Shown here: positions 1 to 6,419 of the stretch, piece by piece
How the letters are laid out: every line of letters begins with the position of its first letter
Numbering within the stretch: the first letter of the stretch is position 1
Origin: Thioalkalivibrio sp.
GTDB lineage: Bacteria > Pseudomonadota > Gammaproteobacteria > Ectothiorhodospirales > Ectothiorhodospiraceae
Assembly: GCA_007133115.1 (NCBI GenBank)
Contig: SLNI01000192.1
Location: 1 to 6,419 of the forward strand
Length of the DNA: 6,419 nt
Direction of reading: 5' to 3'
Notes under the pieces: model-generated
Database searches by the model: none
Seen by the model: only the letters and a program-made list of their open reading frames with translations
What the model was told of the DNA's origin: nothing
Translations under genes and position numbers: made by a program

Positions 1-7
1 CTCCGTC
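1..7 (-). promoter_or_regulatory. Possible ribosome binding site of gatA
   Basis: Read on the minus strand, the last bases of the window after the gatC stop are purine-rich (GACGGAG), resembling a Shine-Dalgarno sequence. No start codon is present in the 19 bases after gatC, so the following gene (expected to be gatA) would begin just outside the window. This is inference from the usual gatCAB order. Confidence 0.3.
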
Positions 8-19
8 GCGAGCCGGTAA

Positions 20-1478
<1,459 letters not shown>

Positions 1479-1493
1479 TCGTTCCCGCCAGCC

Positions 1494-1498
1494 GGAGG
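1494..1498 (+). promoter_or_regulatory. Strong Shine-Dalgarno GGAGG deciding the mreC start
   Basis: A perfect GGAGG lies 16 nt after the mreB stop. Its spacing is 7 nt to the ATC at 1506, 4 nt to the GTC at 1503 and only 2 nt to a GTG at 1501. That GTG is out of frame and reaches a TGA at 1567-1569. The site therefore points to ATC 1506 as the initiation codon of mreC, since no ATG, GTG or TTG is in frame within range. Confidence 0.7.
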
Positions 1499-1505
1499 AC
1501 GTGTC

Positions 1506-2363
1506 ATCGACAAACCGCTGTTCAGCCTCGGGGCATCGCCGATCCTGCGCCTGCTCTCCGTGGTTCTGATCGCGATGGCCCTGATGGCGCTCGATCACCG
1601 TTTCAATCAGCTGCAGACCGTCCGTAACGTCCTGACGCTACTGGCCTATCCGGTCCAGGTTGTGATCGATGCGCCCATCCGGCTCGGGAGCCGCATTCTG
1701 GATTCGTTTTCGAGCCATGAGCAATTGGTGCTTGAAAACCGGCTGCTGCGGTCCGAACTCTCGGAACTGCGCGCGCGGCAACTGCGGTTCGAAGCGCTGA
1801 AGATGGAAAACGAGCGTCTCAGGGCGTTGCTGAACACCTCCGGTCAGGCGACCGAACAGGTACAGATCGCGAAACTGCTCTCGGTGGATCTCGATCCGTT
1901 CCGCCAGCAAATCGTGATCAACAAAGGTAGCCTGGACGGTGTCTACGCGGGCCAGCCCCTGATCAATGCCGACGGGGTGATCGGGCAGATCCTGACGCCG
2001 CACTGGACCAGCTCCACGGCACTGCTGATTTCGGATCCGGGACACGCGCTACCGGTGATCGTGGCGCGTACGGGCCTGCGCTCGCTGGCCGTCGGTACCG
2101 GAAATCCGCGCCGGCTGAACCTGCGCCATATCCCGCCCCAGGAGGACATCGAGGAGGGCGACCTACTGCTCACATCGGGGCTGGGGGGTCGTTTCCCGGC
2201 GGATTATCCCGTGGCACGCATCGTCTCCGTTGAACATCAGCCGGGACAACCCTTCCTGCTCGTATCGGCGGAACCTCTCGCCGCGCTGGACCGCTCACGT
2301 GAGGTTCTGCTGCTCTGGACAGAGTCCTCCGAGCCCGAAGAGCCACCGGATGCGGCGGAATGA
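1506..2363 (+). CDS. mreC: Cell shape-determining protein MreC, probable non-canonical ATC start
   Basis: MreC is a bitopic inner-membrane protein whose periplasmic part activates PBP2 and links MreB filaments to cell-wall synthesis. Starting at ATC 1506 gives 285 residues: a short cytoplasmic tail with the KPLFSLG motif (3-9) typical of MreC N-termini, a transmembrane helix at about 13-29, a leucine-rich coiled coil at about 69-110 (SHEQLVLENRLL to ENERLRALLN), then the beta-rich periplasmic domain with VNKG-like INKGSLDGVYAGQ and the DLLLTSGLGGRFPADYPVARI core. The tail is acidic and proline-rich. The only canonical in-frame start, GTG at 1560, would delete the KPLF motif and half of the membrane helix and has no Shine-Dalgarno. 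The gap to mreB is 27 nt, and the end overlaps mreD by 4 nt (ATGA). An unusual start codon, an amber read-through from mreB, or a base error near 1503-1508 are the competing explanations. Identity is certain; the start is not. Confidence 0.93.
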   Translation: MDKPLFSLGASPILRLLSVVLIAMALMALDHRFNQLQTVRNVLTLLAYPVQVVIDAPIRLGSRILDSFSSHEQLVLENRLLRSELSELRARQLRFEALKMENERLRALLNTSGQATEQVQIAKLLSVDLDPFRQQIVINKGSLDGVYAGQPLINADGVIGQILTPHWTSSTALLISDPGHALPVIVARTGLRSLAVGTGNPRRLNLRHIPPQEDIEEGDLLLTSGLGGRFPADYPVARIVSVEHQPGQPFLLVSAEPLAALDRSREVLLLWTESSEPEEPPDAAE

Positions 2364-2851
2364 CCGGGGGGGCGGGTATGCCGGTACCGGTCGCGCTGTC
2401 GTTGCTGGCTGCATTCGCGCTCACCATCGTACCGATGCCGGACGCCATCGCACCGGCTCGTCCGGAGTGGGTTCTGCTGGTTCTCGTTTACTGGGGCATG
2501 GCCTTTCCGCGGCACGTCGGGATCTTCTCGGCCTTCCTGGCGGGACTGTTCCTCGACGTGCTGCAACACCAGTTACTCGGACAGACCGCGTTGTCTCTGG
2601 CCGTCGCGATGTTCATCGTGCTGCAGATCTATCCGCGTCTTCGGGTGTTCCCGGTGTGGCAGCAGGCAGTCGTCGTCGCTTTGCTGGTGGCTCTGGTTCG
2701 GCTGCTCGGTATCTGGATCCGGGGCGCCACCGGGTTTCCTCCCCAGAGTGATCTTTACTGGAGTCCGATTCTCACCAGCGCGTTGGTCTGGCCCTTCGTC
2801 TACCACATTCTGCGCGATGCCCGAAGGCGCTGGCTGCTCCATCTGAAATGA
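2360..2851 (+). CDS. mreD: Rod shape-determining protein MreD
   Basis: MreD is a polytopic inner-membrane protein that binds MreC and tunes its activation of PBP2. The 163-residue product (E. coli: 162) is very hydrophobic, with about five or six membrane helices, roughly at residues 8-28, 37-53, 55-70, 77-93, 103-121 and 133-153. It has the family-typical WVLLVLVYWGMAFPRHVG stretch, followed by GLFLDVLQHQLLGQTAL, and a basic C-terminal tail. The ATG at 2360 overlaps the mreC stop as ATGA, which implies translational coupling. A second in-frame ATG at 2378 (residue 7) follows a very G-rich stretch and could be the real start; either gives an intact first helix. Confidence 0.93.
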   Translation: MTGGAGMPVPVALSLLAAFALTIVPMPDAIAPARPEWVLLVLVYWGMAFPRHVGIFSAFLAGLFLDVLQHQLLGQTALSLAVAMFIVLQIYPRLRVFPVWQQAVVVALLVALVRLLGIWIRGATGFPPQSDLYWSPILTSALVWPFVYHILRDARRRWLLHLK

Positions 2852-2872
2852 GCCCGGAAACCCCATAAAAAC

Positions 2873-2876
2873 AGGA
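2873..2876 (+). promoter_or_regulatory. Shine-Dalgarno of the DUF1244 gene
   Basis: AGGA lies 7 nt before the ATG at 2884. The 32-bp gap after mreD (2852-2883) contains no hairpin terminator, so transcripts from mreBCD may continue into this gene and rnd. I see no convincing promoter in the gap. Confidence 0.5.
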
Positions 2877-2883
2877 TCCTCAA

Positions 2884-3195
2884 ATGGACGACAAGACACG
2901 AGTCGAAATCGAAGCGGCGGTATTTCGCCACCTGTTGCGCCATCTCGATGAGCGGAAAGATGTACAGAACCTCGACTTGATGAACCTTGCGGGTTTCTGT
3001 CGGAACTGCCTCGCAAAATGGTACGTGGCAGCCGCTGCCGACAAGGGAATCGAACTCGATCTCGAACAGGGGCGGGAAGTCGTATATGGCATGCCCTATG
3101 CCGAATGGAAGCGGAAGTATCAGCTGGAAGCCAGTCCTGAGCAGATCGCCGCCTTCGAACAATCACGGAAACCAAAGGGTGCACCCGATGCATGA
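2884..3195 (+). CDS. DUF1244 family protein, function unknown
   Basis: This small soluble protein of 103 residues matches the DUF1244 family (COG3492) by its pattern: an N-terminal helical region with RHLLRHLDER (residues 15-24), NLDLMNLAGFCRNCLAKWY (29-47) holding a CxxC pair at C39 and C42, and YGMPYAEWKRKYQ (68-80). The CxxC together with nearby His16 and His20 could bind a metal, but this is inference. No biochemical function is established to my knowledge. The start at 2884 has a proper Shine-Dalgarno. The end overlaps the start of rnd by 8 nt, so the two are probably translated together. From memory, a DUF1244 gene also sits beside rnd in Pseudomonas aeruginosa, which suggests a lasting link to RNase D or RNA metabolism. 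Confidence 0.88.
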   Translation: MDDKTRVEIEAAVFRHLLRHLDERKDVQNLDLMNLAGFCRNCLAKWYVAAAADKGIELDLEQGREVVYGMPYAEWKRKYQLEASPEQIAAFEQSRKPKGAPDA

Positions 3196-4366
3196 CCACG
3201 GCCTGATCACCGAAACCTCCGATCTTGAGGAATTCGTCCAGGCCTTGTCTGAGAGTTCATGGGTGGCTATCGATACCGAGTTCATGCGGGAAAAGACCTA
3301 CCATCCACAGCTTTGCCTGATCCAACTGGCCACCCTGGAGCATATCGGTTGCGTCGATCCGTTGGCGCTGGCCGATCTCTCCCGATTAATCACCCTGTTG
3401 AACGATCCCGGCGTACTCAAAGTGTTCCACGCAGCGAGCCAGGACATGGAAGTTCTTTACCATGTCACGGGGAAGGTTCCAGCCCCTGTTTTCGACACCC
3501 AGATTGCCGCCAGTCTGCTGGGACACGGGGAACAAATCGGCTACGCGAATCTCGTTCAGAACGTTCTCAACCATGAACTGGACAAGACGCAGGCACGCAC
3601 GGACTGGTCTCGGCGTCCTTTGCAGACGGCGCAACTGGTCTACGCTCGCGACGATGTGCGCTACCTCGCCCAGATGTTCGTGCTGCTGCGGGAGGAGCTG
3701 TCCGATGCGGGGCGACTCGAATGGTTACAACCGGAGATGGACGCACTGTCCCGCCCCGAAAACTACCGTCCCGATCCGGAAGGCGCGTGGCGCCGAGTGG
3801 GCGGGCACAAGCGGATGAAATCGAAGGAACTCGCCGTGTTGCGGGAACTCGCTGCATGGCGCGAGAACGAGGCACTGGCGCTCGACCGCCCCCGTCGCTG
3901 GATCCTGAGCGACGATGTACTGGTGGCGGTTGCCCGCGCGCGACCTTCCGATCGTCGAACACTGCAGGATCTGCGAGGCTTCCCCAAGAGCTTGCGGGAT
4001 CAACAGGTGGATACGTTTCTGGAGGCCGTGCAAAAAGGGGACGCGGCGCCGAAAGAGTCCTGGCCCGAAGTCGTGCGCCCGCGCTCCCTCACCGAAGCCG
4101 AGGAAGTGCTCGCAGACATGGCCCTGGCCCTGTTGCGCGAGCTTGCACGCCTTCAACGCGTTGGACCGGAAGCGGTAGGCAGCCGCCGCGACGTGATTGC
4201 GCTGATCCGGGGCGAAGATACGGCCACGCTCGCCCGGGGATGGCGACGGCAGGTGGCGGGCCTGGAACTCCAGCGCTGGCTCGCTGGCGAGACGCACCTG
4301 CGTTGCTCCGGACGCTCGGTCGAGATACGTGATTCAGTGGGCGCCCCGGTAAACGAGTCCCGCTGA
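3188..4366 (+). CDS. rnd: Ribonuclease D
   Basis: RNase D is a 3'-to-5' exoribonuclease of the DEDDy family that trims the 3' ends of tRNA precursors and other stable RNAs. The protein has 392 residues (E. coli: 375). All acidic catalytic positions are visible: D29 and E31 in the DTEF motif, D86 in ASQDMEVL, and Y152 with D156 in the YARDDVRYL motif. An HRDC domain follows at roughly 215-285 (from the KELAVLRELAAWRE stretch to GFPKSLRDQQVDTFLEAV), and the C-terminal third fits the second HRDC-like domain. The ATG at 3188 yields the expected N-terminus close to the first motif. The start lies inside the end of the DUF1244 gene, which indicates coupled translation. The frame is open upstream of 3188 but unrelated to the family. 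A hairpin terminator follows 20 nt after the stop. Confidence 0.96.
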   Translation: MHDHGLITETSDLEEFVQALSESSWVAIDTEFMREKTYHPQLCLIQLATLEHIGCVDPLALADLSRLITLLNDPGVLKVFHAASQDMEVLYHVTGKVPAPVFDTQIAASLLGHGEQIGYANLVQNVLNHELDKTQARTDWSRRPLQTAQLVYARDDVRYLAQMFVLLREELSDAGRLEWLQPEMDALSRPENYRPDPEGAWRRVGGHKRMKSKELAVLRELAAWRENEALALDRPRRWILSDDVLVAVARARPSDRRTLQDLRGFPKSLRDQQVDTFLEAVQKGDAAPKESWPEVVRPRSLTEAEEVLADMALALLRELARLQRVGPEAVGSRRDVIALIRGEDTATLARGWRRQVAGLELQRWLAGETHLRCSGRSVEIRDSVGAPVNESR

Positions 4367-4385
4367 ACCCCTTCTACCGCAAAAG

Positions 4386-4421
4386 AAAACGACGGGTTCC
4401 CTGCGGGACACCCGTCGTTTT
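4386..4421. terminator. Bidirectional intrinsic terminator between rnd and the convergent gene
   Basis: A perfect 12-bp inverted repeat (4386-4397 with 4410-4421, arms AAAACGACGGGT and ACCCGTCGTTTT) closes on an inner TCCC/GGGA pairing (4398-4401 with 4405-4408), with TGC as the loop and one unpaired C at 4409. The arms themselves supply a T-run after the GC stem in both directions. On the minus strand this extends to TTTTCTTTT. It lies 20 nt after the rnd stop and 46 nt after the stop of the gene at 4468-4911, so it can end both. A weaker 7-bp inverted repeat at 4433-4439/4454-4460 has no T-run. Confidence 0.9.
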
Positions 4422-4467
4422 CGCGATCATTGTGCCGGATCGGAACCCCGCACTCCGGCAGGAAAGG

Positions 4468-4911
4468 TCAAGCCGTGCTGTACACACCGCGACGCGGTGA
4501 CACCAACCGCCCCTGGCGCTTCAGGTAAGCGAGCGTCTGGCTGATGTTCTTTGGGTCGATCCCGGCCGCCACTGCCTGCTCACGGATCTCACTGATGCCC
4601 ATCGAAGGCTGCGTAGCGACGATGTCGCAAAGCTTCTGACTGATGGTGCCGCCGGAGATACTGCCGCGACGACGTCCACCCGAGGCGCGCGCTTTCGGAG
4701 CGCGTCCACCCATGTCGCGGATCTGGCGATCGATCTCGGCCAGTTCAGTACGGTGCCGGGCCACTATTTCCTTGCGCTTCTGCTTCAAGGCTTCACGCTT
4801 CTTCCGCAGTGCTTCCGCCTGATGCTCGGCCTCCTGCTGTTCACGTTCCCGAGCGAGCGCATATAATTCCTCAGCACTCAAATCCGAGATGCTTTTCTTT
4901 TCCGCAGCCAC
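4468..4911 (-). CDS. Unrecognised coiled-coil / winged-helix DNA-binding protein, H-NS-like in layout
   Basis: I do not recognise the exact family. The product has 147 residues. Residues 7-20 (SISDLSAEELYALA) resemble the opening of H-NS-like oligomerisation domains. Residues 14-66 are a highly charged Glu/Lys/Arg helix likely to form a coiled coil. Residues 67-84 are a Gly/Arg/Lys linker with GGRRRG, reminiscent of an AT-hook. Residues 88-147 look like a winged helix: a helix around ISQKLCDIVA, an HTH-like ISEIREQA...NISQTLAYLKRQG, then a wing RLVSPRRGVYS. The GTG start at 4911 is chosen because AGGAGA (4918-4923) sits 6 nt upstream; the open frame continues further but into the promoter region. 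A nucleoid-associated or global regulatory role is inference from layout alone. It could equally be a small transcription factor. It faces rnd across a terminator and diverges from the sprT-like gene. Confidence 0.82.
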   Translation of the reverse strand: MAAEKKSISDLSAEELYALAREREQQEAEHQAEALRKKREALKQKRKEIVARHRTELAEIDRQIRDMGGRAPKARASGGRRRGSISGGTISQKLCDIVATQPSMGISEIREQAVAAGIDPKNISQTLAYLKRQGRLVSPRRGVYSTA

Positions 4912-4917
4912 GAACTG

Positions 4918-4923
4918 TCTCCT
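4918..4923 (-). promoter_or_regulatory. Shine-Dalgarno AGGAGA fixing the GTG start at 4911
   Basis: On the minus strand AGGAGA lies 6 nt before the GTG. It is a strong match in a stretch with no competing in-frame ATG nearby, so it decides the start of the coiled-coil/winged-helix protein. Confidence 0.75.
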
Positions 4924-4946
4924 GTCGTTATGGGTATGTTCAAGAC

Positions 4947-4960
4947 TCCCGAAACCGGGA
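4947..4960. promoter_or_regulatory. Small dyad in the divergent region, possible operator
   Basis: TCCCG-AAAC-CGGGA is a perfect 5-bp inverted repeat with a 4-bp centre. It lies just downstream of the predicted transcription start of the minus-strand gene and upstream of the sprT-like start. It could be a protein-binding site, perhaps for autoregulation, or a short leader hairpin. The repeat is short and could be chance. Confidence 0.3.
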
Positions 4961-4973
4961 ATTTGTTCCAAAT

Positions 4974-5002
4974 AAAATAATGCAAATTGCCAAAACAGAC
5001 AA
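4974..5002 (-). promoter_or_regulatory. Candidate sigma-70 promoter for the coiled-coil/winged-helix gene
   Basis: Read on the minus strand, TTGTCT (4997-5002) and TATTTT (4974-4979) are separated by exactly 17 bp in a locally AT-rich stretch. Transcription would begin near 4967, giving a leader of about 55 nt before the GTG. The promoter overlaps the first codons of the divergent sprT-like gene, so the two genes could interfere with each other. Confidence 0.45.
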
Positions 5003-5546
5003 TAACCGCGAATGCGAGGGCCTTGCGGTTTTACATTCCGCGCCGGATGAGTCTTTTCATGAGGCGGAAATAACAAGCGCGGCGCTGGGATTTTATACGA
5101 GGATGGGGATCCCCCACCCGGCCTCGGTCCGGCTCGATCTGCGAGGGCGCGCAGCAGGCCAGTGGCGGTTGATCAATGGTAAGGAGATTCTGCGGTTCAA
5201 TGCCGAGGCGTTTCGCGTCGACTGGCAGGCACATTTCCCTGCCACGGTGGCACATGAAGTCGCACATTCGATCGTGTATCGGCGCTTTGGCCTGAAAAGC
5301 GTGAGGCCCCATGGTCCCGAATGGCGGGACGTCATGAAAACCCTGGGATTCCCACCCGACGTCACCCACCGCACGCCGCTCACCGGGCGCCGAAGTCGCA
5401 TTTACCTGTATCGCTGCGCCTGCCAGGAGCACCGCCTCGGCCCAAGACGCCACTCCCTGCTGCAAAAGGGCAGCCACCGCTATCGCTGTTCCTGCTGCGG
5501 TACACCCCTGAGCTTTCTGGATCGCTTCGAGTGGAGGAAACAATAG
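4980..5546 (+). CDS. SprT-like zinc metalloprotease domain protein
   Basis: The protein belongs to the SprT family, whose fold is shared with eukaryotic Spartan (SPRTN), a protease acting on DNA-protein crosslinks; the role of bacterial SprT is poorly defined. From ATG 4980 it has 188 residues (E. coli SprT: 165). The zinc-protease motif HEVAH is at 92-96, with catalytic E93, and the third ligand is probably H111 in PHGPEW. A C-terminal zinc-ribbon follows: C146 and C148 in YRCACQEH, then C170 and C173 in YRCSCCG. The first 30 residues are not family-typical. The ATG has no Shine-Dalgarno but an A/T-rich lead-in. The frame is open further upstream, though with no better start. The gene converges with the glycosyltransferase gene, 18 nt after its stop, without a visible terminator. 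Confidence 0.88.
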   Translation: MQIAKTDNNRECEGLAVLHSAPDESFHEAEITSAALGFYTRMGIPHPASVRLDLRGRAAGQWRLINGKEILRFNAEAFRVDWQAHFPATVAHEVAHSIVYRRFGLKSVRPHGPEWRDVMKTLGFPPDVTHRTPLTGRRSRIYLYRCACQEHRLGPRRHSLLQKGSHRYRCSCCGTPLSFLDRFEWRKQ

Positions 5547-5564
5547 ACAGGCGCAGGGATGCGC

Positions 5565-6419
5565 TCAGCACTGCAGCAGCCGGTCGATCTGCTGGCAGAC
5601 GTCGTCGACTGTAATCAGGTCCATGGCATCCGGGTGGCGCACGCGCGCTCCCCACTGCAGGTTCTCGGGATCGCTGTTGAGAAACCGGCGCACGGCCTCC
5701 GGATAACGATCGATGACGTAGTCACGGTTGCGGTAAGGCCCGGTCCTCAGGGGATTGGATGTCGCATAAAGACCGATGGCCGGCACGTCGAACGCGCTTG
5801 CCAAATGCACCGGGCCGGAGTCGGGTCCCACCAGGCATCGGCTGCGCGCGATCACGGCAGCCAGTTCCTTGAGGCTGGTACGGCCCACAAGGTCGATCAC
5901 CGGCCGCCTGCAACCGGCGGCGATGGCATCCGCATACTGCCGCTCCCGGGGCGACTTCCCACCGGTAAGCACCACCCGGAAGCCGCGAGCGGAAGCATAT
6001 TCCGCAACCGCCACGAAGCGCGCCACCGGCCAGTCGCGATAGTTGCGGAACCGCTGACTCGAACACGGGCTGATCGTCAGCAGCGGCTCCCCGGCGGGGA
6101 GTTCGCGCTGCGCGTAGGCGAGAGCCTGATCGTTCAGGGGAATGTCCCAGCGCAGTTCACGGTCCGAAAGTCCAGCCTGCTCCAGAAAACCGAAGAACCC
6201 GTCCAGCACGTGTTCCCGCGGCCGCGCCGCAATCCGCTCCCGGGTGAACAGCCACTGGCCGTTGACCGCCCGTTCGCGGTCGAACCCGATCCTGCGGCGC
6301 CCCTGCAGGCTCGACGCAATGAGGCTGGCGCGCAAGGAGGCCTGCATCTGGAGAATGACGTCGTGGACTCGCCCGCCCTCGGCCTCGCGCAAGCGGCGCC
6401 GGCAACTCCGGATACCGTC
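5565..6419 (-). CDS. Glycosyltransferase family 9 (ADP-heptose:LPS heptosyltransferase-like), 5' end missing
   Basis: GT9 enzymes transfer ADP-heptose or related sugars to the lipopolysaccharide inner core on the cytoplasmic face of the inner membrane. The visible 284 codons carry the middle and C-terminal parts of the GT-B fold: VHDVILQMQASLRASLIA followed by RRIGFDRERA in the N-terminal half; the nucleotide-side stretch LLTISPCSSQRFRNYRDWP; VVLTGGKSPRER; LVGRTSLKELAAVIARS; and the GPDSGPVHLA signature (5799-5828) followed by GLYATSNPLRTGPY. The frame remains open to the right edge with no start in family-consistent position; a TTG at 6390-6392 is internal. The N-terminal GG-rich acceptor loop would be beyond 6419. 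I cannot say whether it is a WaaC, WaaF, WaaQ or other subtype. Confidence 0.9.
   Translation of the reverse strand, partial: DGIRSCRRRLREAEGGRVHDVILQMQASLRASLIASSLQGRRRIGFDRERAVNGQWLFTRERIAARPREHVLDGFFGFLEQAGLSDRELRWDIPLNDQALAYAQRELPAGEPLLTISPCSSQRFRNYRDWPVARFVAVAEYASARGFRVVLTGGKSPRERQYADAIAAGCRRPVIDLVGRTSLKELAAVIARSRCLVGPDSGPVHLASAFDVPAIGLYATSNPLRTGPYRNRDYVIDRYPEAVRRFLNSDPENLQWGARVRHPDAMDLITVDDVCQQIDRLLQC

Noticed and set aside
1501..1569. GTG at 1501 as the mreC start
   Set aside because: It is out of frame with mreC, only 2 nt from GGAGG, and stops at TGA 1567-1569.
2987..3187. Upstream extension of rnd through the DUF1244 gene
   Set aside because: RNase D homologues begin close to the DTEF motif, which fits ATG 3188; the extension is the DUF1244 gene read in another frame.
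2573..3199. Minus-strand open frame of 208 codons across mreD and the DUF1244 gene
   Set aside because: It is the complement of two well-supported genes and shows no recognisable motifs.
3721..4332. Overlapping open frames on both strands inside rnd
   Set aside because: They are arginine- and glycine-rich frames typical of alternative reading of GC-rich coding DNA; rnd explains the region.
4433..4460. TGCCGGA/TCCGGCA inverted repeat as a second terminator
   Set aside because: The stem is only 7 bp with a 14-nt loop and no T-run on either strand.
4912..5076. N-terminal extension of the coiled-coil/winged-helix protein to position 5076
   Set aside because: It would run through the promoter and dyad and the start of the divergent gene. 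The GTG at 4911 has a strong Shine-Dalgarno, and the extension looks like random translation.

Overview
The window looks like chromosomal DNA of a GC-rich gammaproteobacterium. The MreB protein is very close to the gammaproteobacterial type, gatC diverges from mreB as in pseudomonads and relatives, and a SprT-type protease and a family 9 (heptosyltransferase-like) glycosyltransferase are present. A lineage near the Ectothiorhodospiraceae/Chromatiales is my guess only. I see no insertion sequences, CRISPR arrays, tRNAs, rRNAs or phage genes.

Left part (1-2851): gatC is on the minus strand, with gatA expected just past the left edge. A 124-bp divergent promoter region separates it from mreBCD, the rod-shape operon, on the plus strand. 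MreB forms the actin-like filament. MreC and MreD are the membrane partners that link it to peptidoglycan synthesis. The striking feature is mreC: its reading frame has a textbook ribosome binding site but no ATG, GTG or TTG codon where the protein should begin. ATC at 1506 is the best candidate start.

Middle (2884-4467): a small DUF1244 protein and RNase D (rnd) follow mreD closely on the same strand, and they overlap each other by 8 nt. They occupy the place where many gammaproteobacteria carry maf and rng after mreD. A strong symmetric hairpin with T-runs in both directions ends this cluster and the convergent gene beyond it.

Right part (4468-6419): a minus-strand gene encodes a 147-residue protein with an H-NS-like coiled-coil N-terminus, a basic Gly/Arg linker and a C-terminal winged-helix-like domain. 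I do not recognise its family. It diverges from a sprT-like zinc metalloprotease gene across a 68-bp AT-rich region with a candidate promoter and a small dyad. The window ends inside a minus-strand family 9 glycosyltransferase gene whose start lies beyond the right edge.

Most of the window is ordinary housekeeping DNA. The two points most worth checking are the mreC start and the unrecognised coiled-coil/winged-helix protein.
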